Below, one piece after another: positions 1 to 10,019 of a stretch of DNA of 34,508 nt. Source of the stretch: Chryseobacterium gleum (lineage in GTDB: Bacteria > Bacteroidota > Bacteroidia > Flavobacteriales_D > Crocinitomicaceae); the NCBI GenBank assembly GCA_943326315.2, contig CALPSU020000003.1, positions 1 through 34,508 on the forward strand, given 5' to 3'. Position 1 is the first letter of the stretch; each line of letters begins with the position of its first letter. The notes under the pieces are model-generated. The model made no database searches. It worked only from the letters and a program-made list of their open reading frames with translations, and was not told where the DNA came from. Position numbers and translations under genes: made by a program.

Positions 1-464
1 AGTAGTTCAACTTCAACTCTTTCTTTTAAAGTTGTTGATAGACTTATACCTACAAAATCAGCTTTTATAGGATATCTTCTATGTTGCCTATCAACTAAAG
101 CTACTGTTTTAATAGCTTTAGTAGCTTGTTCAAGTAGCTTAACCAATGCGTATTGCATTGTTTTCCCTGAATTTATTACATCGTCAATTAACAATATATA
201 CCCATTCTTTAAAGTTTCTTGAGGTAAGGATAGTAATATAGGTTCAGACCAAGGTTCTGATTTATTTACTATCATTTCAAAAACTATAATCTCTTGAGTA
301 GAATGTTTATTAATTATTGCTTTTATTTTATTTGCAATTTGAATTCCATTTCCACTTATTCCACCTATAAAAAGTTTATTTTCTTCAAATGTATTTTCGA
401 TTATCTGATGAGCTAATCGAGTTATTTTCTGATCAATTTCTTGTTGGCTTAGTATTATTTGCAT
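1..464 (-). CDS. PyrR-like phosphoribosyltransferase family protein, C-terminus truncated by window edge
   Basis: Own translation of the minus strand from ATG at 464: MQIILSQQEIDQKITRLAHQII...GYILLIDDVINSGKTMQYAL...VALVDRQHRRYPIKADFVGISLSTTLKERVEVEL. PRPP-binding motif LLIDDVINSGKT. No stop inside the window, hence absent from the ORF track. Confidence 0.85.
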   Translation of the reverse strand, partial: MQIILSQQEIDQKITRLAHQIIENTFEENKLFIGGISGNGIQIANKIKAIINKHSTQEIIVFEMIVNKSEPWSEPILLSLPQETLKNGYILLIDDVINSGKTMQYALVKLLEQATKAIKTVALVDRQHRRYPIKADFVGISLSTTLKERVEVEL

Positions 465-465
465 T

Positions 466-1044
466 TTACTTAATTTTTGTATCGATTATTTTTTCACAAG
501 TAAAAACGAAGGCAGGAGGAAAATTTAATAAAGTAAAAGTTTTGTTGACTTCATTAAATATTGTTTGAAATAATTTGATAGAAGATAAAGAATATTGAAA
601 TTGAATAAATTTACCGTAATTTTTTAGTGAATTAAAAGAATTTGTAATAATAGATTCTTTTAATTCTCTTGAGAAATTAGACAATGGCAGTGATGAAAAT
701 ATTACATCTGCTTTATCAAGGTTGTTATTTTTCAGATATTCATCAACTTTTTCAGCACTGTCATTAATAAAGATCACTCTTGGATCTTTAATTATACGTC
801 TTAAATTTCTAATAAAAACCGTATTTAATTCAAAAATAAGTAATGTTGCATCAGGTGCCATCATTTTTATTATTTCAAATGTGAAAACACCTGTTCCAGG
901 TCCTAGTTCAACGAGAATCTTATCCTTTTTAAAATCAACATTTTCAATCATCCTTTTAGCTAAAAAACGAGAACTAGGAATGATTGAACCAATCGTTTTT
1001 TTATCTTCTAAAAATTGATTAATAAATGAATTCTTCTTAGCCAT
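466..1044 (-). CDS. SAM-dependent methyltransferase, phospholipid N-methyltransferase/rRNA adenine dimethylase-like
   Basis: ORF of 192 aa; N-terminal FLEDKKTIGSIIPSSRFLAKRM and SAM motif VELGPGTGVFT. Confidence 0.75.
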   Translation of the reverse strand: MAKKNSFINQFLEDKKTIGSIIPSSRFLAKRMIENVDFKKDKILVELGPGTGVFTFEIIKMMAPDATLLIFELNTVFIRNLRRIIKDPRVIFINDSAEKVDEYLKNNNLDKADVIFSSLPLSNFSRELKESIITNSFNSLKNYGKFIQFQYSLSSIKLFQTIFNEVNKTFTLLNFPPAFVFTCEKIIDTKIK

Positions 1045-1045
1045 G

Positions 1046-2305
1046 TTATTCTTTTATTGCAAAATTACTATTATTGATAATTGCAATAACAGATCCCGTT
1101 AATTCCATATTTATGAAAGGAGAATTATAAGTAGATGAAATTACATCCTCTTTTTTAAAATTCCATTTTAAAGATGGATCGAAAACTGTTATGTCAGCTA
1201 ACGAATTTAATTCAATTGGATTTGATTTAATTTCAAGTATTTCCCTAGATTTAACTGAGATAGACTCTACAACTGTTTTTAAGTCAAATTCTTGAGCAAT
1301 ATTAAGTGATCCGAAGACTGATTGTAAAGTTATATTTCCAAAAGAAGCATTGTCAAATTCAACATCTTTTTCTTCTTTATCAAATGGTCTGTGATCTGAA
1401 ACTATAGTATCTATAGTTCCGTCTTTTAAACCATTCCATAGTGCTATTCTATCTGATTCCCTTCTTAAAGGGGGCATTAATTTAAAATTAGAATCAAAAT
1501 CAAGAACTGCTGTTTCATTAAAAACTAAATGAGAAGCATGAACATCTGAAGTGATTTTCAAACCTTTTATCTTCGCATTTCTTATTAAATTGACACTTTC
1601 TTCACAAGAAATACCTGTTAAATGTATAGAACCACCTGTATATTCTAAAAGTCTAATGTTTCTTTCAACTTGAATTATTTCAGCTATTGTAGGGTCTGAT
1701 TTCAAACCTGTTTTAGTTGAAGCTTCACCTTCATTTACCATCCCATTGCCAGCCATTGAATTATCTCTTGAAAAAGCAATTATTTTGCCTCCGAAATTTT
1801 TACTATATAGTAATGCTCGATACATTATCCCTGAATTTACAGGTACTAAATCATCCGTATATAATCGAACACCAGCTTGATACATATCATACATTTCTGA
1901 AAGATTTTGACCTTCCATTTTTTCTGTAATTGCACCAAGTGGATGAAGGGTTGTAACTTCGTTTTCTGCTTTTTTTAATGCATAATATACTTGAGTTTTT
2001 CCATCGACAACAGGATTAGTACTTGGAAGCATTGCTACATGTGTATATCCTCCAAATGAAGCTGATAACAATCCGGTTTCTATTGTTTCTTTATGTTCTT
2101 CGCCTGGATCGCAAAAAGAAGCTTTTAAGTCAACCCAACCTTGAGAAATATGTAAATTATCACCCTGAATAATTTTAGCATCTTGATTATTAATTTCAGA
2201 ATCGATTGATGTAATAATTCCATTCTGAATCATTACATCTACTTTTTTACCATTAAAAGTAGATTTTGAATCAAGTATAATTGCTTGTTTAATAAGAATT
2301 TTCAT
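1046..2305 (-). CDS. Dihydroorotase-family amidohydrolase, probably non-canonical or inactive (PyrC'-like)
   Basis: 419 aa; [31 protein letters not shown] and [12 protein letters not shown] correspond to type I DHOase blocks, but the HxH motif is absent. Confidence 0.8.
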   Translation of the reverse strand: MKILIKQAIILDSKSTFNGKKVDVMIQNGIITSIDSEINNQDAKIIQGDNLHISQGWVDLKASFCDPGEEHKETIETGLLSASFGGYTHVAMLPSTNPVVDGKTQVYYALKKAENEVTTLHPLGAITEKMEGQNLSEMYDMYQAGVRLYTDDLVPVNSGIMYRALLYSKNFGGKIIAFSRDNSMAGNGMVNEGEASTKTGLKSDPTIAEIIQVERNIRLLEYTGGSIHLTGISCEESVNLIRNAKIKGLKITSDVHASHLVFNETAVLDFDSNFKLMPPLRRESDRIALWNGLKDGTIDTIVSDHRPFDKEEKDVEFDNASFGNITLQSVFGSLNIAQEFDLKTVVESISVKSREILEIKSNPIELNSLADITVFDPSLKWNFKKEDVISSTYNSPFINMELTGSVIAIINNSNFAIKE

Positions 2306-2325
2306 TTTTCTATATTTTCTTCAAA

Positions 2326-4383
2326 TTATTTTTTCCAAAATTTCAATAATCCCATTTCTATAAAAACACAAATAAGTCCTAGAAATAAAAATAACTTCCA
2401 ATATTCATATGGTTTTTCAAGATCGATTTTTGTTAGACTATTTCCTTCTATTATTTCAGAGAAATTAATATGTTTAATTCCTTGATTTTCAAAATTTACT
2501 ATTATTTCATTTGGTGAGAAAGAACTAATCTCAGATTCTTTTCTATTATAATTTAAAGAAATAATTCCTTCCTTAACTTCACTTACAATGTCATAGGTTC
2601 CAGATTTTAAAGACTCAGTAGCTTCAATTCCATTTAAGGATAAAAATGAGGTTGATCCTTGCTGAATAATTGTTGGAATAAAATCTACTTCTTTACCTAT
2701 TAATCTTATCGGTATTTCATTATTTTCTTTAAAATAGATTGGGAATTTTGAATCTTCACCTAATGTTAGTGAGATCGGATATTTTCTTTTACTTAATTCA
2801 GCAGTTCTTAATAAAACTGTACTAAATAAAGCATTTGAAGTAAAACTTCCATAGCTAGGAATAAGAGAACTTGAATATAAAAATACATTTAATTTACCTA
2901 AAGATCTCGAATATAAAGGATTTCCATTCTGAAGGGAAATTAGACTAATTGCCTGTGTCTTAGTTGAAAAATTTGATTTGTAAGCCTTAGCTAAAGATGG
3001 TAAATTTAATTTATCTGGATTTTTTTCAAAAACCGACTTAAAAAAAGTATCGTCCAAGTTTAAGTTTTTTATTTTAACTCCATCACTCATTAAATTACCA
3101 ATTAACGGCATATTTAAAATGTCTAAAAGAGCGTTCCAGCTAGTTATGTTCGTTTCGTTTATTTCTCCTGGAAATAGCATTAATGTACCACCATTTTCAG
3201 AATAATTAAATAGTTCATCTGTAATTCCTGAAGATAATTCATTTATACCATTAATAATTACCAGATCTTTATTATTTAAAAAACTTGTATTAAATGAATT
3301 TTGATCTACTTCACTTACATTATAATATTTATCTAAACTATAAACAAGAGATATATTATTAACTGAGTTTTCTCCATTAATAATTAAAATGTCAGATTTT
3401 TTGGAAACAAAATAACTAAAAAAGTACTCGTCATCAAAATATAATTGTTTATCATTAATACTAACTTTTCCACTTTTGTATCCTTCATTTTGCTCAGTGT
3501 AACTTATGGTAGATGTAAAATTGTCATTAGCATTAACATCTATAAAAACATCTCGTTTAATATTGTTTATTTCTAAATGTAATTCAAGGTTTGTTATATT
3601 GTTTTTTCCAACATTTTTAACTCGGATATTTAATTCATTACCTTGTCCTACTTTTTGTATAGGAGAAGAAAACCATACAGAATCAATTAGTAAATTCGAT
3701 TCTTCTTGCGGAATAAGTTTTACAGGATAATAAAATGATGTTTGATCAGATTTTAATTTAGTTAAATCAGATGTATTTTTTTGAAAATCTGACAGAATGA
3801 CAAACTGCTGAACTCCTATTTTCTTATTTGTTTCATGTTCTCTTTTTAATGCATTTTTCTCCCATTCAATTATATCTGAAATATTCCTTACAATTGGACT
3901 TATTTCAATTTTATCTAATCTTTCTAAGGCATCTATTTTGGACGTTAAGTGTTGTTCAATTCCATTCATTTCATTTGTCACAAGCAAGAATCGTGTATCT
4001 AGACTTGCATCTGTGATCATTTTTCTTGCCATTTCTCTAGCTTCTGAAATTAATTCACCTTCCGTACCTTTCATAGACATAGAGAAAGAATTATCGATGT
4101 AAATTGCAAGTACCGGTTTACCTCCTTTTGAGGTTTCGTTTGATGCCGGTATAAAAGGTTGTGAAAAAGCAATAACAATAAATGAAAATGCTAAAATTCT
4201 AGAAATTAATACTAATAAGTGCTTTAACTTTTGGGTAGATCTTGTTTGTTTATCAATAAATTGAATAAACTTTAAACTAGAAAAATACAGAATTTTATAT
4301 TTTCTAAAATTGAATAAATGAATAATAATAGGTATTATTAAAACACCAAAAGCCCAAAGAAATTCAGGATATACAAACTTCAT
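2326..4383 (-). CDS. BatA-domain (N-terminal double transmembrane) VWA-like membrane protein
   Basis: 685 aa; N-terminal MKFVYPEFLWAFGVLIIPIIIHLFNFRKYKILYFSSLKFI, VWA-like LAIYIDNSFSMSM, C-terminal TM helix. Confidence 0.8.
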   Translation of the reverse strand: MKFVYPEFLWAFGVLIIPIIIHLFNFRKYKILYFSSLKFIQFIDKQTRSTQKLKHLLVLISRILAFSFIVIAFSQPFIPASNETSKGGKPVLAIYIDNSFSMSMKGTEGELISEAREMARKMITDASLDTRFLLVTNEMNGIEQHLTSKIDALERLDKIEISPIVRNISDIIEWEKNALKREHETNKKIGVQQFVILSDFQKNTSDLTKLKSDQTSFYYPVKLIPQEESNLLIDSVWFSSPIQKVGQGNELNIRVKNVGKNNITNLELHLEINNIKRDVFIDVNANDNFTSTISYTEQNEGYKSGKVSINDKQLYFDDEYFFSYFVSKKSDILIINGENSVNNISLVYSLDKYYNVSEVDQNSFNTSFLNNKDLVIINGINELSSGITDELFNYSENGGTLMLFPGEINETNITSWNALLDILNMPLIGNLMSDGVKIKNLNLDDTFFKSVFEKNPDKLNLPSLAKAYKSNFSTKTQAISLISLQNGNPLYSRSLGKLNVFLYSSSLIPSYGSFTSNALFSTVLLRTAELSKRKYPISLTLGEDSKFPIYFKENNEIPIRLIGKEVDFIPTIIQQGSTSFLSLNGIEATESLKSGTYDIVSEVKEGIISLNYNRKESEISSFSPNEIIVNFENQGIKHINFSEIIEGNSLTKIDLEKPYEYWKLFLFLGLICVFIEMGLLKFWKK

Positions 4384-4415
4384 AATCCAAATATAATCAA
4401 ATTAGATTAAAGCAA
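4383..4415 (-). promoter_or_regulatory. Candidate Bacteroidota promoter of the BatA-type gene (TTG-N17-TATATTTG), box only 4 nt from the ATG
   Basis: Minus strand TTTTG-CTTTAATCTAATTTGAT-TATATTTG-GATT-ATG; -7 box at 4388-4395, TTG at 4413-4415. Confidence 0.5.
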
Positions 4416-4499
4416 AAGAACTCCTGCTTTAAAGAATTTAAACTAATTAGAATAAATATACTTTTGGTGTTGATTTAAAAGTGGTTAGGTGTTGTTTGT

Positions 4500-4967
4500 T
4501 TAAGTTAACTTTAATATTATTTCCTGATTATTTGGATATAATTCAATTAATTCAGCATATGAAAATAATTCAAAGTCTTTAAAATCAAAACCTGGAGATA
4601 CTACACAAGAGACTAGTGAATAATTGTTACTTGATGAAATCGAAGATCCAAATATGGTATCCTTCTTAACTAAGAATTGTGGATTTTCATTATTTGAAAT
4701 ATCGTTTCCAATAATTGTTTGTGTATGACCTTTCTTGTCAAGTGTATGAACTATTAAAGGGCTTCCTGAATGAAAAAACCAAAGTTCATCACTTTTTATT
4801 CGATGAAACTTGGAAACATTATCAGCTGTTAAAAGAAAATATATCGACGTCATCAGTTGTCTATCTATACCGGGTATAGAAATTTCAGAACGATAAGTTT
4901 CTGAGTAAAATCCTCCTTCTGGATGAGGAATTAAGTTTAATTTTTCTACTATTTTGGTTATTTCCAT
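4500..4967 (-). CDS. Cupin-superfamily DUF985 protein
   Basis: 155 aa; LNLIPHPEGGFYSETYRS, TSIYFLLTADNVSKFHRIKSDELWFFHSGSPL, VVSPGFDFKDFEL. Confidence 0.85.
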   Translation of the reverse strand: MEITKIVEKLNLIPHPEGGFYSETYRSEISIPGIDRQLMTSIYFLLTADNVSKFHRIKSDELWFFHSGSPLIVHTLDKKGHTQTIIGNDISNNENPQFLVKKDTIFGSSISSSNNYSLVSCVVSPGFDFKDFELFSYAELIELYPNNQEIILKLT

Positions 4968-4972
4968 TTTAT

Positions 4973-5734
4973 TTAATCTATAGGTCCTTTTAATGGTTGC
5001 TCTCCTTTTTTATGTATTAAAGGAAAAAAATACTTAACATCAAGAGCAATATAATTACCTGCTATATCACCATATAACCTTGTGTTATGTGTTTTTTTAG
5101 TTACTGAGTGTATTGTTTCTAAATTTAAAATATGTTTAAATGGGACACATATTGATCCTCCAAAATAGAAAAATCCGGATTTTTTAGTTCGGTATTCAAA
5201 GCCAACATTTGCATTCAAGTTTAAACCTATTTTATTAGAATAAAAACCATAATTAGTAAATGAATTAGGTCCGCCTGTTTCTGTTATCTTTTTTATATCT
5301 GTTGGTGAAAATCTTAAAGCCAGTCCCATGGATGAATTCATGAAAATTTCCTGACTCATTTGTATGTAAATCAAAGCGTTTAAAGGGATTTCATAACTAA
5401 TGAAAGACCAAGTGTCTGTAGCGGAAACATTAGTGTCTGATAAAGACATTGCTAAATTAAAATTCCGTTGTGTGTAATTTAATCCCGATTCGAAAGCAAT
5501 TAATTTAGTTATTCCTTTTCTAACCGTGCCTCCAAAGGAATACCCTGTTGTTTGATTTAAATGAAAAATGTAATTTTCACCTTTTAAATCCAGAGATTTA
5601 CTTCCTCCCATTGAAGTTGGAAATAATGGTCTAAATTGAACACCAAAATAGGAGGGGAATTTCTCTCTTTGAGAAAAAAACAGTGTTGAACTAAGTGAAA
5701 AAAGAAATATTAATATTTGTTTCATGTTTTTCAT
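4973..5734 (-). CDS. Putative outer-membrane beta-barrel protein with signal peptide
   Basis: ORF 4973..5749; more likely start at Met6 (5734) or Met9 (5725), giving MKQILIFLFSLSSTLFFSQ signal peptide. Alternating-strand barrel-like pattern ending in VKYFFPL. Confidence 0.6.
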   Translation of the reverse strand: MKNMKQILIFLFSLSSTLFFSQREKFPSYFGVQFRPLFPTSMGGSKSLDLKGENYIFHLNQTTGYSFGGTVRKGITKLIAFESGLNYTQRNFNLAMSLSDTNVSATDTWSFISYEIPLNALIYIQMSQEIFMNSSMGLALRFSPTDIKKITETGGPNSFTNYGFYSNKIGLNLNANVGFEYRTKKSGFFYFGGSICVPFKHILNLETIHSVTKKTHNTRLYGDIAGNYIALDVKYFFPLIHKKGEQPLKGPID

Positions 5735-5792
5735 AACGTAAATAAACAAAATAAATTATTAACGATATTCGTAATTTATTTAATAGAAACAT

Positions 5793-6380
5793 TTATTGAG
5801 TAATCCATTCAGTAGAATATTCTAAAGGTTTTCTGTGCGCTGAAGGCCAATCTATAGAAGGGTAACCAATATAGAACAATCCAAGGCATTTGTCTTTTTT
5901 TGCTAAGTTTAAAAATTCATTAGTTTTTTCGTTGTAGATCAATTTCGGTGTTGCCCAAAAACCACCTAATCCATAAGCAGTACAAGATAAATGTATGTTT
6001 TGGATAGCACAAGCTACCGCTTCAATTTCTTCGATTTCCAATATTTTTTCTTCCTTTTGTCTCTCCATACAAACGGCTATTACGACAGACGATTTTAATG
6101 GTCTAGTTATTAGTTTTGCAAATTTTAAATCATCTTGATTTTCTTTAGGAGTTAATTCTAGATATGTTTTAGCTAAAAAATCACTAAGCTTTTGCAATCC
6201 TCCTTCTGTGAATACTTTAAATCTCCAAGGTTGTGTGTTCCCATGAGTTGGAGCCCATTGAGCATTGTTTAAAAGTAATTCAATTTGTTCTTTATGAACT
6301 TTTCTATCGCTAAATTGTTCAGGGTAAATAGTTCTTCTGTTTTTTATTAAGTCTGTTATTTCGGATAAATTATATTTCAT
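5793..6380 (-). CDS. Nitroreductase family protein
   Basis: 195 aa; IKNRRTIYPEQFSDRKV, NNAQWAPTHGNTQPWRFKVF, GLGGFWATP, LGLFYIGYP. Confidence 0.9.
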   Translation of the reverse strand: MKYNLSEITDLIKNRRTIYPEQFSDRKVHKEQIELLLNNAQWAPTHGNTQPWRFKVFTEGGLQKLSDFLAKTYLELTPKENQDDLKFAKLITRPLKSSVVIAVCMERQKEEKILEIEEIEAVACAIQNIHLSCTAYGLGGFWATPKLIYNEKTNEFLNLAKKDKCLGLFYIGYPSIDWPSAHRKPLEYSTEWITQ

Positions 6381-6389
6381 TCTATTTTA

Positions 6390-8618
6390 TTATTTTGTGT
6401 TTTTCCTTTTTTGAAACTCTTGAAATTGTGTTAATTCAATTTTTAAAGGCCATGAATTGTTGTTCAGATTTGTATCAGCAGTTTCTAAAAAAGGATCCAA
6501 GATAAATTCATTTACTTCTTTATTTAAGATGAATACTTTTGATACAACACTATCTCCGTGTACCCAGATTTCTGCTGGAATTCTTATCAACTCAGATGAA
6601 GAATCTTTGAAAATAACCTTTATGATCAAGGGAGAAACCAAACCGCCTATATTTTCAAAAGAAACCTCGTAGTAATATTTATTATTTGCGATTTTGCAAT
6701 CTTTTTTAGTTTGACTTAACTCATTATTTTGATGAATAATATCTTGATTTTTTAAGTCTTTAGTATATAGATCATCAATAGTTTTATCCAATTCATTTAC
6801 TGTATTTAGGATAGATTTTTTATTAATTATTTCAGAAATGTAAGTTCTATTAAAATGAATACTGGTATCTCTATTTATAGTTATTTCATTCATTTTATCA
6901 CCTATATATTGGTATGCTTTAACTCCAGACAAAGCGATATCTACATTTTCTGTTGAATAAAACCAACCTCTCCAAAACCAATCTAAATCTACAGCTGAAA
7001 CATCTTCTATTGTTCTAAAGAAATCAGCAGGGGTTGGGTGTTTAAATTTCCATCTTTCACAGTATATTTTAAAGGCGTAATCAAAAAGTTCTCTTCCTAA
7101 AATAGTTTCTCTCAATATATTTAATGCTGCAGCTGGTTTAGCATAGGCATTGTTTCCAAATTGTAAAATAGATTCAGAATTTGTCATTGTGGGAGTCATT
7201 TTTTCTTTATCTCCTCGCATGTAATCTGTAATCATTGGCGCAGGTCCTCTTTTTGAAGGAAAATCTCGTTCCCATTCTTGTTCGGTTAGATATTGAACAA
7301 ATGTGTTTAAACCTTCATCCATCCAAGACCATTGTCTTTCATCAGAATTGATAATCATTGGAAAAAAATTATGACCAACTTCATGAATAACAACTCCCCA
7401 CATTGAATATTTGGTTGATTCTGAATATGTACCGTCATCATTTGGTCGACCACCATTGAAACTAATCATCGGATATTCCATTCCAATTGATTTTGAGTGT
7501 ACTGAAATAGCTACAGGGTAGGGGTATTCAACGGTGTATTTTGAATATGTTTTTAAAGTATGAGCGACTAATTTTGTAGAATATCTTTCCCATAAAGGAT
7601 TTCCTTCTTTAGGGTAAAAGGACATCGCTAAAACATTTCGTTTGGAAAAGTGTACACTTTGAACATCCCATATAAATTTCCGAGAACTAGCGAAAGCAAA
7701 ATCTCTTACATTTTCAGCTTTAAAATTCCACGTTTTAGTTTCTGAACTCTTACTTTTTTCATTCGCTAATGCTTCTTCTGGAGTAGTTATAAAAATAGGT
7801 GAATTTGAATTTTTAGCTGTTTTTAATCTAGAGATTTGAATTGGTGTTAATACCTTTTTTTGGTTTTGAATCTCGCCCGTGGCTGCAACCAAATGATCGG
7901 AAGGTACTGTGATTTGAACTTCATAGTCTCCAAATGGCAATGTAAATTCTCCAGAACCTAAAAATTGTTTATTTTGCCAACCTGTAATATCGTTGTATAC
8001 ACACATTCTAGGAAACCATTGCGCAATCGTGAAAATATAATTTTTATCTGTAGCGCAATATTCATACCCTGAACGTCCGCCAACTTCCATTCGATTATTA
8101 ATTAAATAGTTCCATTTTATTTGAAAACTAATTTTAGAACCTTTTAAAAGTGGTTTTTCTAAATCTATCCTCATCATTGTTTTATTGATTGAAAATCGCA
8201 TTTTTTCACCTTTTAAAGATTTTATATCTTCTATATTAAATCCACCATCATAATAAAAATCATGTTTTTTAATATCTTTTTCACTTTCAAAATCTTTCAT
8301 ATTTTCAATATTTATAGACTTTTTATCAGAATCTTGCGAAAAAATATTTTGATCTAATTGCAACCATAAAAAATTCAATTGATCTGGAGAATTGTTGGTA
8401 TAAGTAATCGTTTCTTCTCCTTTTAAGATTTGGGTATTTTCATCAATCGAAACGTTTATTTTATAATCAGCTTTTTGTTGGTAATAGTTATATCCAGGAG
8501 CCCCAGAAGCATTCCTGTATTCATTCGGAGTAGGAAGTAATTGTTCTAATTGAGCAAATTTGCTCTGAGAAAAAATTGATAATGGAGTTAGAAAAAAAAA
8601 TAAAAAATACTTATTCAT
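6390..8618 (-). CDS. M1 family (gluzincin) metallopeptidase, secreted
   Basis: 742 aa with signal peptide; zinc site HEVGHNFFPMIINSDERQWSWMDEGLNTF and GMEYPMISFNGG. Confidence 0.92.
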   Translation of the reverse strand: MNKYFLFFFLTPLSIFSQSKFAQLEQLLPTPNEYRNASGAPGYNYYQQKADYKINVSIDENTQILKGEETITYTNNSPDQLNFLWLQLDQNIFSQDSDKKSINIENMKDFESEKDIKKHDFYYDGGFNIEDIKSLKGEKMRFSINKTMMRIDLEKPLLKGSKISFQIKWNYLINNRMEVGGRSGYEYCATDKNYIFTIAQWFPRMCVYNDITGWQNKQFLGSGEFTLPFGDYEVQITVPSDHLVAATGEIQNQKKVLTPIQISRLKTAKNSNSPIFITTPEEALANEKSKSSETKTWNFKAENVRDFAFASSRKFIWDVQSVHFSKRNVLAMSFYPKEGNPLWERYSTKLVAHTLKTYSKYTVEYPYPVAISVHSKSIGMEYPMISFNGGRPNDDGTYSESTKYSMWGVVIHEVGHNFFPMIINSDERQWSWMDEGLNTFVQYLTEQEWERDFPSKRGPAPMITDYMRGDKEKMTPTMTNSESILQFGNNAYAKPAAALNILRETILGRELFDYAFKIYCERWKFKHPTPADFFRTIEDVSAVDLDWFWRGWFYSTENVDIALSGVKAYQYIGDKMNEITINRDTSIHFNRTYISEIINKKSILNTVNELDKTIDDLYTKDLKNQDIIHQNNELSQTKKDCKIANNKYYYEVSFENIGGLVSPLIIKVIFKDSSSELIRIPAEIWVHGDSVVSKVFILNKEVNEFILDPFLETADTNLNNNSWPLKIELTQFQEFQKRKNTK

Positions 8619-8630
8619 AATTATTAGATA

Positions 8631-9128
8631 TTAAATTTCAATATTATTTTCACGTTTTGCTGTAGAATAGATATAAGTTTCTTTTTTGTCTTTTTTAATA
8701 AAGGTTAATTTATTTTGTTGTTGCGTAATTTTGTCCATCAAGAGATCGAATCTAATAATTAAGGGTGAAATGATTTCAAATTTGGGACTGGTAAAATAAA
8801 AAGAAGTAATACCGTTTTTTTTAACTTCATAATCAACTAAATTCAATTTTATATCGGAATGATTATTACTGACGTTAAATCCAATTAAGATTAAATTTGA
8901 AATTTTAATTCGCATCAAAGAATCACTATAATGATTTTCTAATTCTTTTATTTTTAGTCCTTTTTCATTTATCCAATGTTCAATATCGTGAGTTGATACA
9001 TTTAAAGTTATTTCTAAACATTTATTTGTAGAATTATATTCGACTTCTGAAAAAGCAAAATAATACTCATGTGTATGAGCATTGAAGGAGAGTGTAAAAA
9101 ATAAAACTATAATTAATATATTTTTCAT
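8631..9128 (-). CDS. DUF6702-like exported protein
   Basis: 165 aa; signal peptide then HEYYFAFSEVEYNSTNKCLEITLNVSTHDIEHWI, typical of small exported proteins next to M1 peptidases in Bacteroidota. Confidence 0.6.
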   Translation of the reverse strand: MKNILIIVLFFTLSFNAHTHEYYFAFSEVEYNSTNKCLEITLNVSTHDIEHWINEKGLKIKELENHYSDSLMRIKISNLILIGFNVSNNHSDIKLNLVDYEVKKNGITSFYFTSPKFEIISPLIIRFDLLMDKITQQQNKLTFIKKDKKETYIYSTAKRENNIEI

Positions 9129-9224
9129 AAAATCATTTAATTTGATACGAATTTAAGATTTAAATAGTTGAAAAATTCTGTTTTATAGCCTTTATAGATT
9201 AATTTTACTCAAAAATAAATTAAA

Positions 9225-10010
9225 ATGCAAAAAATTGGTGTTATTGGTTGTGGTAATTTAGGATTATCTCTTATTGATGGAATACGTAAAAACAACCCTG
9301 ATACAATTATTTATGGTTCAAAAAGAAATATTTCTTCGTTAAAAAAAAATGAAGATCAAGTTACTTTTTTTACATCAGATAATCAATTAGTAATTAAAGA
9401 ATGTTCAATTATTATAATTGCTTTAAAGCCTTATAATGTTATTCCTTTTTTGACTGAAAATGCAAATTTATTCAACTCTGAAAAGCATACCATCGTTTCA
9501 GTAGCTACAGGAATTACGATCTCAGATATGGAAAAATGCTTCATTGATAAAATGGATATATTTAGAGCTATGCCTAATACGGGGTCGTCTGTAAATGAAT
9601 CAATGACAGCCATTTCAATTAGTTCAGACAAACTAAATAGGGAAGAGGAAGTTAAAGAAATATTCAATAGTGTAGGTCAAACAGTAGTAATTGAAGAAAC
9701 GTTAATGGAGTCCGCTACTGTTTTAGGGGCATGTGGAATTGCATACGTCTTAAGGTTTATGCGGGCAATGATTCAAGGTGGTATTGAAATTGGTTTCGAT
9801 GCTAAAACAGCAACTAAAATTGTAAGTCAAACAGTAAAAGGTGCAGCTGAATTAATTATTCGAAATGGCAGTCATCCTGAAGAAGAAATCGATAAAGTTA
9901 CAACTCCTAAAGGATGTACTATCGTCGGATTAAATGAAATGGAGCATAGTGGTTTTAGTTCAGCTTTGATTAAGGGTATTGTTACTTCTTACCAAAAAAT
10001 TGAAAAATAA
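9225..10010 (+). CDS. proC: Pyrroline-5-carboxylate reductase
   Basis: 261 aa; N-terminal IGVIGCGNLGLSL, IIIIALKPYNV, FRAMPNTGSSVNES, GACGIAYVLRFMRAMIQGGIEIGF, TTPKGCTIVGLNEME. Confidence 0.92.
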   Translation: MQKIGVIGCGNLGLSLIDGIRKNNPDTIIYGSKRNISSLKKNEDQVTFFTSDNQLVIKECSIIIIALKPYNVIPFLTENANLFNSEKHTIVSVATGITISDMEKCFIDKMDIFRAMPNTGSSVNESMTAISISSDKLNREEEVKEIFNSVGQTVVIEETLMESATVLGACGIAYVLRFMRAMIQGGIEIGFDAKTATKIVSQTVKGAAELIIRNGSHPEEEIDKVTTPKGCTIVGLNEMEHSGFSSALIKGIVTSYQKIEK

Positions 10011-10019
10011 TTTGTTAAA

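Noticed and set aside
722-1018. 98-aa + strand ORF in the ORF track
   Set aside because: Lies fully antisense to the well-supported methyltransferase gene; composition matches a mirror frame of an AT-rich gene.
1717-2485. 70-aa and 66-aa + strand ORFs
   Set aside because: Antisense to the DHOase-like and BatA-like genes, no recognisable domains.
3506-4016. 74-aa and 62-aa + strand ORFs
   Set aside because: Antisense to the BatA-type gene; spurious.
4412-4432. AAAGCA...TGCTTT hairpin between the cupin and BatA-type genes
   Set aside because: Only 6-bp stem with no T-run; likely chance in AT-rich DNA.
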